From NCBI RefSeq assembly GCF_029846235.1, contig NZ_JARVWP010000002.1, forward strand, positions 62,001 to 126,000: 64,000 nucleotides of DNA, written 5' to 3'. The position numbers and the translations under genes were made by a program. Below, in pieces: positions 1-8,270 of the stretch. Positions within the stretch are counted from its first letter, which is position 1. Each line of letters opens with the position of its first letter. Source of the DNA: Bradyrhizobium sp. CER78 (GTDB lineage Bacteria; Pseudomonadota; Alphaproteobacteria; Rhizobiales; Xanthobacteraceae). The notes beneath the pieces were generated by a model. The model did no database searches, was not told the DNA's origin, and was given only the letters and a program-made list of their open reading frames with translations.

Positions 1-205
1 TGAACACGTAGGTGTACCTATGCCGCAGCGCATCAAGGGCGGACACGATGTCGGCCTCGTCGTCGGCGACGACACGGACCTCCTTCAGGTCGATGCCGAT
101 ATTGGTCAGGTATTCGGCGATGAAGCCGATATTCTTGTCCTTGGTCCGGCCGGACAGGATCTCGTCGCCGATCACCAATATCCCCGCCGTGACGATCTCG
201 CTCAT
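1..205 (-). CDS. CinA/MoaB-type molybdopterin-binding domain protein, N-terminal part only
   Basis: Only the first 68 residues lie in the window; the rest runs off the left edge. The N-terminus reads GILVIGDEILSGRTKD, the hallmark of the MoaB/Mog-like domain at the start of competence/damage-inducible protein A (COG1058). In alphaproteobacteria this domain is often a stand-alone protein of roughly 250 residues. The start is the ATG whose reverse complement is at 203-205. The gene is divergent from the ATP-grasp gene. The biochemical role (nicotinamide nucleotide or pterin-related) is uncertain for stand-alone members. Confidence 0.85.
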   Translation of the reverse strand, partial: MSEIVTAGILVIGDEILSGRTKDKNIGFIAEYLTNIGIDLKEVRVVADDEADIVSALDALRHRYTYVF

Positions 206-358
206 GGTCTCATTCCCTAACTTGATCCCCTGACATTGCCGATCCAATGCCTTGATGTCACGGGGTTTTGCCGCCGAATTAAGCAGACCTCAGCCGGTTT
301 TTCGGGCAGGCCTTCCTGGCTATCCCTAGCAAATGCCACAAGCCAATGCATATCGCGC

Positions 359-374
359 TGGCCCGGCCCTTGCT
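359..374 (+). promoter_or_regulatory. sigma-54 (RpoN) -24/-12 promoter match
   Basis: The sequence TGGCCCGGCCCTTGCT fits the RpoN consensus TGGCACG-N4-TTGCW with one mismatch (A to C). The invariant GG and GC doublets have the required 10-nt spacing. It lies about 57 nt upstream of the chosen ATG of the ATP-grasp gene, so transcription would start near 386. No enhancer (NtrC/NifA) site was identified by eye. Confidence 0.5.
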
Positions 375-430
375 ACCATCCCATCAAGTCATGCACTGTG
401 TCACATGGCTTGGGAGGGCAGTCGGGATAT

Positions 431-1849
431 ATGGCAGTCGCGTTCGATGAGATGAACGGCCTCGGCGAGGATCTTCGCCCGGCCTACCAGGAGCTCTCCC
501 GCTGGCTCAAAGAGACGCCGCCGGATGCGCTCGAATATCGGCGCCAGGAAGCGGAGCTGCTGTTCCGCCGGATCGGCATCACCTTCGCGGTCTACGGCGA
601 TTCCGAAGCCCAGGAGCGGCTGATCCCGTTCGACGTCATTCCCCGCATCATGTCCGCGACCGAGTGGACGCTGCTGGAGAAGGGCCTGAAGCAGCGCGTG
701 CTCGCGCTCAACATGTTCCTCAGGGATATCTATCACGGCCGCGACATCCTGCGCGCCAACGTCATCCCCGAAGACCTGATCTTCCAGAATCCGGTATTCC
801 GGCCGGAGATGAACGGCCAGGACGTGCCGCACGACATCTACGTCCACATCGCCGGCATCGACATCATCCGCACCGATCCGGACAATTTCATCGTGCTGGA
901 GGACAATGCGCGCACGCCGTCCGGCGTGTCCTACATGCTGGAAAACCGCGAGATCATGATGCGGCTGTTTCCGGACTTGTTTTCGCGCCACCGCGTCGCG
1001 CCGGTCGAACGCTATCCGGACGAACTGCTGTCGGCGCTGCGGTCGGTCGCCCCGCACAACGCTTCCGCCGAGCCGACGGTCGCGCTGATGACGCCCGGCG
1101 TCTACAACTCGGCCTACTACGAGCACTCGTTCCTGGCCGACAAGCTCGGCATCGAACTGGTCGAGGGGCGCGACCTCATCGTCAAGAACGACGAGGTGTT
1201 CATGCGCACCACCGAGGGGCTGAAGCGGGTCGACGTGATCTATCGCCGCGTCGACGACGACTTCCTCGATCCCCTGACCTTCCGGCCGGATTCCGCGCTC
1301 GGCGTCCCCGGCCTGATGTCGGCCTATGCCGCCGGCAACATCACGCTCGCCAACGCGGTCGGCACCGGCATCGCCGACGACAAGGCGATCTATTCCTACA
1401 TGCCCGACATCGTGAAGTTCTACCTCAGCGAGGAGCCGATTCTGAAGAACGTGCAGACCTGGCGCTGCCGCGAACCGCAGGATCTGTCCTACGTGCTCGA
1501 CAACCTCGCCGACCTCGTCGTCAAGGAAGTGCACGGCTCGGGCGGCTACGGCATGCTGATCGGCCCCGCCGCCACCAAGGCGACCATCGAGGCATTCCGC
1601 GACAAGCTCAAGCGCGAGCCGGAAGGCTTCATCGCCCAGCCGACGCTGGCGCTGTCGACCTGCCCGACCTGCACCGACAAGGGCCTCGCGCCGCGCCATG
1701 TCGACCTCCGCCCGTTCGTGCTGACCGGCTCCAGCCACACCACCATCGTGCCGGGCGGGCTGACACGGGTGGCGCTGAAGGAAGGCTCGCTCGTGGTCAA
1801 TTCCAGCCAGGGCGGCGGCACCAAGGACACCTGGATACTGAGCGAGTAG
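431..1849 (+). CDS. circularly permuted type 2 ATP-grasp protein (Anbu operon)
   Basis: This 472-residue protein belongs to the COG2308 circularly permuted ATP-grasp family, predicted to ligate an amino acid or peptide using ATP. Recognisable parts are an EDNARTPSGVSYMLENRE segment near residue 158 and a glycine-rich SGGYGMLIGP loop near residue 370. The reading frame is open further upstream, but the MAVAFDEMNG start at 431 gives the normal family length and follows a GGGAGG at 414-419. The next gene starts 9 nt after the stop. In the known Anbu neighbourhood this enzyme is always paired with the alpha-E protein, and the two are thought to make a small peptide-like product; that product is still a prediction. 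Confidence 0.93.
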   Translation: MAVAFDEMNGLGEDLRPAYQELSRWLKETPPDALEYRRQEAELLFRRIGITFAVYGDSEAQERLIPFDVIPRIMSATEWTLLEKGLKQRVLALNMFLRDIYHGRDILRANVIPEDLIFQNPVFRPEMNGQDVPHDIYVHIAGIDIIRTDPDNFIVLEDNARTPSGVSYMLENREIMMRLFPDLFSRHRVAPVERYPDELLSALRSVAPHNASAEPTVALMTPGVYNSAYYEHSFLADKLGIELVEGRDLIVKNDEVFMRTTEGLKRVDVIYRRVDDDFLDPLTFRPDSALGVPGLMSAYAAGNITLANAVGTGIADDKAIYSYMPDIVKFYLSEEPILKNVQTWRCREPQDLSYVLDNLADLVVKEVHGSGGYGMLIGPAATKATIEAFRDKLKREPEGFIAQPTLALSTCPTCTDKGLAPRHVDLRPFVLTGSSHTTIVPGGLTRVALKEGSLVVNSSQGGGTKDTWILSE

Positions 1850-1857
1850 TTGAAAGC

Positions 1858-2802
1858 ATGCTGTCGCGCACCGCTGAAAACCTGTTCTGGCTGGCCCGCT
1901 ATGTCGAACGCGCCGAGTACCTCGCGCGCACGATCGACGCCACGCTCCGCGTCACCGCGCTGCCCGCGGCCTATATCGGCAAGACCAATGAGTGGGATTC
2001 CGCGCTGCTCACCGCCGGCGTCGGCGCGGCCTTCTATGACCATTACGAAGAAGCCAACGAGCGAAACGTCGTCGAGTACCTTTCCTTCTCGTCGGAGAAC
2101 CCCTCCTCGATCAGGAACTGCATCGAGGCGGCCCGGCTCAATTCGCGCTCGGTGCGAACCGCGCTGACCTCGGAGATGTGGGACACCATCAATTCGGCAT
2201 GGATCGAGTTGCAGGCGGTCTGGAACAAGGGGCCCGCCAACCGCGAGGAGCTGGCGAAATTCCTGCGCTTCGTGCAGGAGACCTCGCTGCGCTTCGACGG
2301 CTCGGCCTACCGGACCATGCTGCGCAACGACGCCTACTGGTTCTCGCGGCTCGGCGTGCATCTCGAGCGCGCCGACAACACCGCGCGGATCCTCGATGTG
2401 AAGTATCACATGCTGCTGCCCGAGGAAGAGCACGTCGGCGGGCCGCTGGATTACTATCAGTGGACCTCGATCCTGCGCTCGGTCTCGGCGACGACGGCCT
2501 ATCACTGGGTCTACCGGGAAACCCTGAAACCCTGGCTGATCGCCGACCTCCTCATCCTCAACGACACGCTGCCGCGCTCGCTTGCCAGCTGCTACAGCAA
2601 TCTGGTGCGCAATCTGGACCAGATCGGCGTCGCCTATGGCCGCCAGGGCGCCTCCCAGCGCCACGCCCGCGGCATCAGGAACCGGCTCGAGCACAGCCAT
2701 ATGGACGATATCTTCCAGCACGGCGTGCACGAATTCATCCAGGAATTCATCGCGGATAACTCAAGGCTGGGTGAGATCATCACCAAGCAGTATCTGATCT
2801 AG
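1858..2802 (+). CDS. alpha-E domain protein (Anbu operon partner)
   Basis: A 314-residue all-helical protein of the alpha-E (COG2307) family, beginning LSRTAENLFWLARYVERAEY, which is the diagnostic N-terminus. ATG 1858 directly follows the ATP-grasp stop and gives full family length; the frame stays open upstream only as an overlap of the preceding gene. Alpha-E proteins co-occur with circularly permuted ATP-grasp enzymes and transglutaminase-like proteins and are proposed to assist peptide-bond synthesis. No catalytic residue can be assigned from the sequence. Confidence 0.93.
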   Translation: MLSRTAENLFWLARYVERAEYLARTIDATLRVTALPAAYIGKTNEWDSALLTAGVGAAFYDHYEEANERNVVEYLSFSSENPSSIRNCIEAARLNSRSVRTALTSEMWDTINSAWIELQAVWNKGPANREELAKFLRFVQETSLRFDGSAYRTMLRNDAYWFSRLGVHLERADNTARILDVKYHMLLPEEEHVGGPLDYYQWTSILRSVSATTAYHWVYRETLKPWLIADLLILNDTLPRSLASCYSNLVRNLDQIGVAYGRQGASQRHARGIRNRLEHSHMDDIFQHGVHEFIQEFIADNSRLGEIITKQYLI

Positions 2803-2840
2803 AGGAAAAGAAATCGGCGCCGTCCGCGGGCACTGTCTTT

Positions 2841-2964
2841 ACCTCTCCCGAAGGGAGAGGTCGGATCGCGTTTTGCGATCCGGGTGAGGGAGTTCGGTCT
2901 ATCGAGGGACCTTGACCCCTCACCCGAATTGCTTCGCAATTCGACCTCTCCCTATGGGAGAGGT
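2841..2964. repeat. intergenic palindromic repeat, cctctccc type
   Basis: Opens with ACCTCTCCCGAAGGGAGAGGT, a hairpin in itself, and closes with a second hairpin of the same kind around 2944-2964. Between them are the smaller palindromes GGATCGCGTTTTGCGATCC and GAATTGCTTCGCAATTC. The whole unit is an inverted repeat between the alpha-E and transglutaminase genes. Related units occur at 8128-8260, 12720-12744 and 46909-47077. Confidence 0.8.
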
Positions 2965-3009
2965 AAAATCCCGTTGCGGCCAGCTCTGATCTGACCTACT
3001 GGAACGCAC

Positions 3010-3852
3010 ATGCGCCTGCGGATAGCCCACACCACCACCTATCGCTACGAGCCGGCCGCCTCGGGCGTGATCCAGATTCTGCGGATGACGCCGGGCAGCC
3101 ATGACGGCCAGTATGTCGCCGATTGGCAGATCGACGTTTCGACCGACTCCCGGCTGGATACCCATGAGGACGCCTTCGGCAACGTCACCCATGTGCTGAC
3201 GCATGGTTCGATCAGCGACCTCACCATTCATTGCGAGGGCCTGGTCGAAACCCAGGACACCGGTGGGGTGCTGAAGGGCAGCGACGAGCGGTTTCCGCCC
3301 AGCCTGTTCCTGCGCCCCACGCCGCTGACCGACCTCAACCCGGCGATGACGAGTTTCGTGCGCGAGCTGCGCGCGGAGGCCGGCAGCGACGTGCTCGGCT
3401 TCCTGCACGCGCTGATGGTGCAGATCTACGAGCACATGACCTTCGACGAGGATCCGACCAACAGCGCCACCTCGGCCTCCGAGGCGTTCGCGCTGAAGCG
3501 CGGGGTCTGCCAGGACTACGCGCACATCCTGATCGCCTGTGCGCGCGCCGGTGGTGTTCCGGCGCGGTTCGTCTCCGGCCACTTCCTGCGCTCCGACGGC
3601 ATGGTCAACCAGCAGGCCGGCCACGCCTGGGCCGAGGCCTTCGTGCCCGACCTCGGCTGGGTCGGCTTCGACGCCGCCAACGGCATCTGCACCACCGACG
3701 CTCATGCCCGCGTCGCGATCGGGCTCGACTATCTCGGCGCCGCCCCTGTCCGCGGCACCCGCTATGGCGGCGGCAACGAGACGCTGACGGTCGCGGTCAA
3801 GGTCGATCAGGCCGGACGCCCCGGGCAGTGGCAGAGCCAGACACAGTCGTAG
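3010..3852 (+). CDS. transglutaminase-like cysteine peptidase/amidase (Anbu operon)
   Basis: A 280-residue protein with an N-terminal bacterial transglutaminase-type beta domain (starting MRLRIAHTTTYRYEPAASG) and a core transglutaminase fold. The triad is visible: Cys167 in KRGVCQDYAH, His205 in GHAWAEAF and Asp221 in VGFDAANG. It follows the ATP-grasp/alpha-E pair on the same strand across a palindromic repeat. This COG1305 member is the third standard component of the Anbu cluster, probably cleaving or transferring an amide bond of the product. No signal peptide is seen, so it is likely cytoplasmic. Confidence 0.93.
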   Translation: MRLRIAHTTTYRYEPAASGVIQILRMTPGSHDGQYVADWQIDVSTDSRLDTHEDAFGNVTHVLTHGSISDLTIHCEGLVETQDTGGVLKGSDERFPPSLFLRPTPLTDLNPAMTSFVRELRAEAGSDVLGFLHALMVQIYEHMTFDEDPTNSATSASEAFALKRGVCQDYAHILIACARAGGVPARFVSGHFLRSDGMVNQQAGHAWAEAFVPDLGWVGFDAANGICTTDAHARVAIGLDYLGAAPVRGTRYGGGNETLTVAVKVDQAGRPGQWQSQTQS

Positions 3853-4275
3853 CGCAAAGCGCCGCCAAAGAGCTCGAATTGAAGCCCGGTGACTACACCC
3901 ACACCTGACTTGTAACTGGGCACGCGAAAGTCTTCTGTGCCCCTCATCCTTGCGCGGAACGTGTGATCTCGACCAACGCCTTCACTTATCCGGCTGGCGA
4001 GTGATCGCTGCCTCGCCACCGCGTTCCCGATCACAACGCGGGGAGCCCTCTTTCTCGAGCAAGGGACATGGCGTAATCTGCGGTGAGCTGCTATTTGAGA
4101 CGGGACGGGCCGACGTCACCGTTTGACGGAACGGGCAGCGATCAGGCCGTCGGCAGGCATCTCCGTCTGAAAGCAGCGCCTGCCTTATATGGCGCTCCTT
4201 CAACTTCAACATGAAGCAGGTTGGCCTGCCGCGCACGCGGCAGACAAGGGGAATGCATAACCCTTGGAGGACGAC
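3853..4275. other. 423-nt non-coding stretch ahead of the GYD gene
   Basis: No coding sequence with plausible codon bias was found on either strand. Base composition is visibly less GC-rich than in the flanking genes. A GGAGG at 4266-4270 serves the next gene. No terminator or clear promoter was recognised. This stretch is the left junction of the material that separates the transglutaminase gene from the Anbu peptidase gene. Confidence 0.5.
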
Positions 4276-4569
4276 ATGGCGACATTCATATTGAGGATCG
4301 ACTGGACCGACCAGGGAATTCGTAACGTCAAGGAAGCTCCCAAGCGCAGCAAAGCGGCGAGAGAACTCGGCGCGAAGCTCGGTGTCGAGATCAAGGAAGT
4401 CTATCTCACCTCCGGCGAGCATGACATCCTTCTCCTCGCCGAAGCGCCCCTCGGCGACAACATTACAAAGCTCGCGCTTGCTCTCAGCTCAATGGGAAAC
4501 ATTCGGACCTGCACCTCGCGGGCGTGGCCCGAGGCCGAGTGGACCAAGCTGATATCTGAGCTCCCGTAG
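4276..4569 (+). CDS. GYD domain-containing protein
   Basis: A 97-residue protein beginning MATFILRIDWTDQGIRNVKE, the classic start of the GYD-domain family, with the EVYLTSGEHDILLLAE segment in the middle corresponding to the family's GxYD core. The start is ATG 4276, 5 nt after GGAGG at 4266-4270. GYD proteins are small ferredoxin-fold cytoplasmic proteins of unknown function. It stands alone, converging on the solute-binding protein gene, inside what is normally a continuous Anbu operon. Confidence 0.88.
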   Translation: MATFILRIDWTDQGIRNVKEAPKRSKAARELGAKLGVEIKEVYLTSGEHDILLLAEAPLGDNITKLALALSSMGNIRTCTSRAWPEAEWTKLISELP

Positions 4570-4685
4570 CGGCTTCGGATATCCCAACGGATCCCTGCGC
4601 GGCCCGCTCTTGGTCGCGTGAATGAATGAAGACGCGAAACGCACGAGGGCGACGGCGCATGTCGTCGCCAGCGGAGCAGCATGCG

Positions 4686-6296
4686 TTACTTATCCAGCCA
4701 CACATCCTCGAAACGCAGATTGTTGTACTGGCTGTTGTCGTGCGGCTGAAAATTCTTCACGTAAGGCTGCCAGCAATTGCCGGCCGATGAGTGCAGGATG
4801 ACCGGCCGCGCGGCATCGTCGACCAGCAGATGCTCGATGTCGAACACGATCTTGCGGCGCTTGTCCTTGTCGACCTCGCGCGACTGCGCCGCGAGCAGCC
4901 TGTCGACCTCGGCATTGCAATACTGGGTGTAGTTGCGCTCCGAGTTGCAGGAATAGTTCTCGACCAGATTGCCGTCGGGATCGTCGACGCTGACGCCGGT
5001 GACATTGAGGCCGATCGTGTAGTCCTTGCGCTGCAGCCGCGAGTACCAGCGCGGCGTGTCCAGGATATCGAGCTCGGCGACGATGTAGATCTTCTTGAGC
5101 TGGTCGGCGAGGATCACGGCCGGGTCGCGATAGGTCGGCAGATTGCGGGTCTGGATCTTGATCGACAGCGGCTTGGCATCGCTGTAGCCGAGCTTCTGCA
5201 TGATCGCCTGCGCATCCGCGAGGTTCTTCTCGGCGTCGGGACCGTATCCCATCAGCGTCGAGAGGATCTCCGGCGGCATACCCCACTCGCCTTCCGGCTT
5301 GGCCTGCATCGCGCCGCCGAGCCGCCCGGTGCCCTCGAACAGGATGCTGTTGAAGGCCTTGCGATCCAGCGCCAGCGACATCGCCTTGCGGATCTCCGGA
5401 TTGTCGAACGGCGGATTGACGCGGTTGACCAGAAGATTGATCTGCAGATTGGTCGACGTCATCTCGCAGATCGCGTTCGGCGCCCGCGCCTTGACGTCCT
5501 TCATCAGGGGAATGCTGACGTCGGACGGAAAGGTGATGTCATAGTCGCCGGTTGCGAACGCCAGCATGCGGGTGGCACGGCTGTCGATCGAGCGCACCGT
5601 GATCTCGTCGAGATACGGCCGGTCCTTCTTGAAGTAATCCGGGTTGCGAACCAGACGAATGGAATCGCCGCGCCGGAATTCGACGAATTTGAACGGCCCG
5701 GTGCCGATTGGCTTGGTGCGCATCACCTGCTGCGGCACGTGGCAGGGATAGACCACCGAGAAGGCGCTGGCGAGCAGCGCCAAGAGACCAGGCTGCGGCT
5801 CGGTCAGCTCGAAGGTTGCCTCATCGTCGCCATTGACGCTGACGTCCCTGAGCTTGGAGTACCACACCTTGCGCGGATTGCGCTTGAAGTCCTGTGTTTT
5901 GGAGTCCTGCGTCTCGCTCTTGCCGATCAGCATCCGCCAGGTGCATTGCACGTCCTTGGCGGTGAACGGCTGGCCGTCATGCCATTTTACGCCGTGATGC
6001 AGCCTGAAAGTGAGTTTCGTGTTGGTCGGGTCCAACGACCAGCTCTCTGCGAGATCAGGGATCACGGTATCGATGCTTTCGTGCGTCTTGGCCGGATCGA
6101 ACACCACGAGGTTGTTGAAGACCGCCGCGAACGGCATCACCGAGGCGATGGTGGATTCCTCGAGCAGCGAGGTCGAGGGCGGATTGTCGTTGTGATAGAG
6201 CCGCAGCGTGCCGCCCCTTTTCTGCGCCGCCGCCGGGCTCGCCGCCATCGCCGCGACACCCAAAGCCGTGATGCATGCGGCCAGTTTCAACGACAT
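4686..6296 (-). CDS. ABC transporter periplasmic solute-binding protein, family 5 (peptide/nickel type)
   Basis: A 536-residue SBP_bac_5 protein. A Sec signal peptide (LAACITALGVAAMAASPAAA) ends near residue 24. The family signature FRLHHGVKWHDGQPFTAKDV lies near residue 105. ATG 6296 is preceded by GGGAGG; a longer frame upstream would bury the signal peptide. It would bind oligopeptides or other small solutes in the periplasm. No cognate permease or ATPase genes are next to it, so it is an orphan here and its substrate is unknown. It is transcribed against the surrounding Anbu genes. Confidence 0.93.
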   Translation of the reverse strand: MSLKLAACITALGVAAMAASPAAAQKRGGTLRLYHNDNPPSTSLLEESTIASVMPFAAVFNNLVVFDPAKTHESIDTVIPDLAESWSLDPTNTKLTFRLHHGVKWHDGQPFTAKDVQCTWRMLIGKSETQDSKTQDFKRNPRKVWYSKLRDVSVNGDDEATFELTEPQPGLLALLASAFSVVYPCHVPQQVMRTKPIGTGPFKFVEFRRGDSIRLVRNPDYFKKDRPYLDEITVRSIDSRATRMLAFATGDYDITFPSDVSIPLMKDVKARAPNAICEMTSTNLQINLLVNRVNPPFDNPEIRKAMSLALDRKAFNSILFEGTGRLGGAMQAKPEGEWGMPPEILSTLMGYGPDAEKNLADAQAIMQKLGYSDAKPLSIKIQTRNLPTYRDPAVILADQLKKIYIVAELDILDTPRWYSRLQRKDYTIGLNVTGVSVDDPDGNLVENYSCNSERNYTQYCNAEVDRLLAAQSREVDKDKRRKIVFDIEHLLVDDAARPVILHSSAGNCWQPYVKNFQPHDNSQYNNLRFEDVWLDK

Positions 6297-6585
6297 TCTC
6301 GCCTCCCGGAATTCTTGTTGTTGTCGGTTGCGGCCAGTCGACCACAAGGCCAGGTGCCTCGCAATGACAGGGCGCGCGGATCATTGCCGGATGCGTGCAA
6401 CGCAGAGCGGGACCGGAGCCCGCAAGTCCGGACAGCCGATGGCTGGAACAGAGGCGATCTCCGCGATCGGGCTCCCCCTTTTGACCGGCCGCCGCATGTC
6501 CCGTCACGGGGAATTAGGGTTGGATGCGACCTCGAAATTGGCTACACGTTTGGCGCCGAGAAACTCGGACCGTTGGGGACTGGAA

Positions 6586-7347
6586 ATGACCTATTGCTGC
6601 GGAATTCTGGTGCGCGACGGCCTCGTCATGATCGCCGATACCCGCACCAATGCCGGCCTCGACAATGTCTCGACCTTCCGCAAGCTGCACATCTTCGAAA
6701 AGCCCGGCGAGCGCATCATGGCGATCGCCAGCGCCGGGAATCTGGCGATCAGCCAGTCGGTGCTGTCGACCCTGACCGAAGGCATGGAAGATCCGCACAC
6801 CGGCGAGCTCGAGACGCTGATGAACGCGCCGACCATGTTCCAGGCGGCGCAGCGGATCGGCCGCGCCATCCGCTCGGTGCACGCTACCGAGGGCGAGGCG
6901 CTGCGTTCGGAGGATATCTCCTTCGACGTGTCGTTCCTGTTCGGCGGCCAGATCAAGGGCTCGCGGATGCGCCTGTTCATGGTCTACACCGCCGGCAACT
7001 TCATCGAGTGCACCACCGACACGCCCTATCTGCAGATCGGCGAGCACAAATACGGCAAGCCGGTGCTCGACCGCGCCATGCACTACGATGTCGAGCTCTA
7101 TGAGGCGCTCAAGACCGGCCTGATCTCGATGGATTCGACGATGCGCTCCAATCTCGGCGTCGGCCTGCCGATCGACGTCCTGGTGGTGCGCGCCGACGTC
7201 TGCGAGGCAGACCTCAATCATCGCATCGAGGCCGGCGAGCCCTATTTCCACGATTTGCGCTCGCGCTGGTCGGCGGCGCTGCGCGCGGCGCACCAGAACA
7301 TTCCACGCCCACCCTACAAGAACGAAACCGAAGCAAAAACCAAGTAA
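6586..7347 (+). CDS. Anbu: proteasome beta-subunit-like N-terminal-threonine peptidase
   Basis: A 253-residue Ntn-hydrolase of the Anbu family (COG3484). It starts [20 protein letters not shown]; removing Met1 exposes a threonine nucleophile, and Asp18 and Lys33 (in TFRKLHIF) occupy the other active-site positions. Because the catalytic residue must be N-terminal, ATG 6586 is required and the longer upstream reading is excluded. Anbu forms ring- or lock-washer-shaped self-compartmentalised assemblies in the cytoplasm. It belongs functionally with the ATP-grasp, alpha-E and transglutaminase genes at 431-3852, but is separated from them here by 2.7 kb. An SDR gene follows 14 nt downstream. Confidence 0.93.
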   Translation: MTYCCGILVRDGLVMIADTRTNAGLDNVSTFRKLHIFEKPGERIMAIASAGNLAISQSVLSTLTEGMEDPHTGELETLMNAPTMFQAAQRIGRAIRSVHATEGEALRSEDISFDVSFLFGGQIKGSRMRLFMVYTAGNFIECTTDTPYLQIGEHKYGKPVLDRAMHYDVELYEALKTGLISMDSTMRSNLGVGLPIDVLVVRADVCEADLNHRIEAGEPYFHDLRSRWSAALRAAHQNIPRPPYKNETEAKTK

Positions 7348-7361
7348 GAGGAAACTCGGAG

Positions 7362-8123
7362 ATGACCGAAGCAACCCGCAAGATCGCCCTCGTAACCGGC
7401 GCCGGCACCGGCGTTGGACGCGCCGCGTCGCTCGCTTTGATGGACAAGGGCTACACCGTGGTGCTCGTCGGGCGCCGCCTGGAGATGCTGGAAGAGACCG
7501 CCAAGTTCGGTCCCGCCGGCAAGAGCCTGTGCATCACCGCCGACATGGCCAATCCGGCTGCAATCGCCGCGCTGTTCGACAAGGTGAAGGCGACCTATGG
7601 CCGGCTCGACGTGCTGTTCAACAATGCCGGCATGGGCGCGCCGCCGGTGCATTTCGAGGACCTGCCGCTCGAGCAATGGCAGGCCGTCGTCAACACCAAC
7701 CTCACCGCGCCGTTCCTGTGCACCCAGCACGCCTTCCGCATCATGAAGGACCAGACACCGCGCGGCGGCCGCATCATCAACAACGGCTCGATCTCGGCGC
7801 ATGCACCGCGGCCGTTCTCGGCCGCCTATACCTCGACCAAGCACGCCATCACCGGCCTCACCAAGGCCTCCAACCTCGATGGCCGCATGTATGACATCGC
7901 GGTTGGCCAGGTCGATATCGGCAACGCCGCAACCCCGATGACCGACCGCATGGTCAACGGTCCCGGCGTGCTGCAGCCGGACGGCACCACCAAGCACGAG
8001 CCACGCATGGATGCGAAGGCGGTCGGCGATGCCGTCGCCTACATGGCCGGCCTGCCGCTCGATGCCAACGTGCTGTTCATGACGGTCATGGCGACCAAGA
8101 TGCCGTTCGTGGGGCGGGGCTGA
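7362..8123 (+). CDS. SDR-family oxidoreductase
   Basis: A 253-residue classical short-chain dehydrogenase/reductase. The cofactor motif [10 protein letters not shown] is at residues 12-21, NNAG follows near residue 87, and the catalytic Ser plus YTSTK are near residues 143-160. Arg residues after beta-2 (VGRRLEM) favour NADP(H). It starts 14 nt after the Anbu stop, after a GAGGAAACTCGGAG-type ribosome site, so it is probably cotranscribed. The substrate cannot be told from sequence. Confidence 0.9.
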   Translation: MTEATRKIALVTGAGTGVGRAASLALMDKGYTVVLVGRRLEMLEETAKFGPAGKSLCITADMANPAAIAALFDKVKATYGRLDVLFNNAGMGAPPVHFEDLPLEQWQAVVNTNLTAPFLCTQHAFRIMKDQTPRGGRIINNGSISAHAPRPFSAAYTSTKHAITGLTKASNLDGRMYDIAVGQVDIGNAATPMTDRMVNGPGVLQPDGTTKHEPRMDAKAVGDAVAYMAGLPLDANVLFMTVMATKMPFVGRG

Positions 8124-8127
8124 TCTT

Positions 8128-8260
8128 CCCCTTCTCCCCGCGTGCGGGGAGAAGGTCGGGATGAGGGGGAGTCTCCGCGAGGACGGTGAGAGACGAACTC
8201 GCGGTGAGTCCCCCTCACCCGCCGCTTCGCGTCGACCTCTCCCCGCAAGCGGGGCGAGGT
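8128..8260. repeat. intergenic palindromic repeat, cttctccccgc type
   Basis: A long inverted repeat: it opens with the hairpin CTTCTCCCCGCGTGCGGGGAG and ends with CCTCTCCCCGCAAGCGGGG, with GAGGGGGAGTCTC / GAGTCCCCCTC arms between. It lies between convergent genes and could act as a bidirectional terminator, although no U-tract follows. Confidence 0.75.
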
Positions 8261-8270
8261 AAAGGAACCC

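Noticed and set aside
664..1857. Upstream extension of the alpha-E frame across most of the ATP-grasp gene
   Set aside because: It is out-of-frame reading of the ATP-grasp gene; the family start is ATG 1858.
4791..7103. 770-codon open frame opposite the solute-binding protein, running across into the Anbu gene in another frame
   Set aside because: It overlaps two well-supported genes with clear motifs; the translation is Arg/His-rich shadow sequence.
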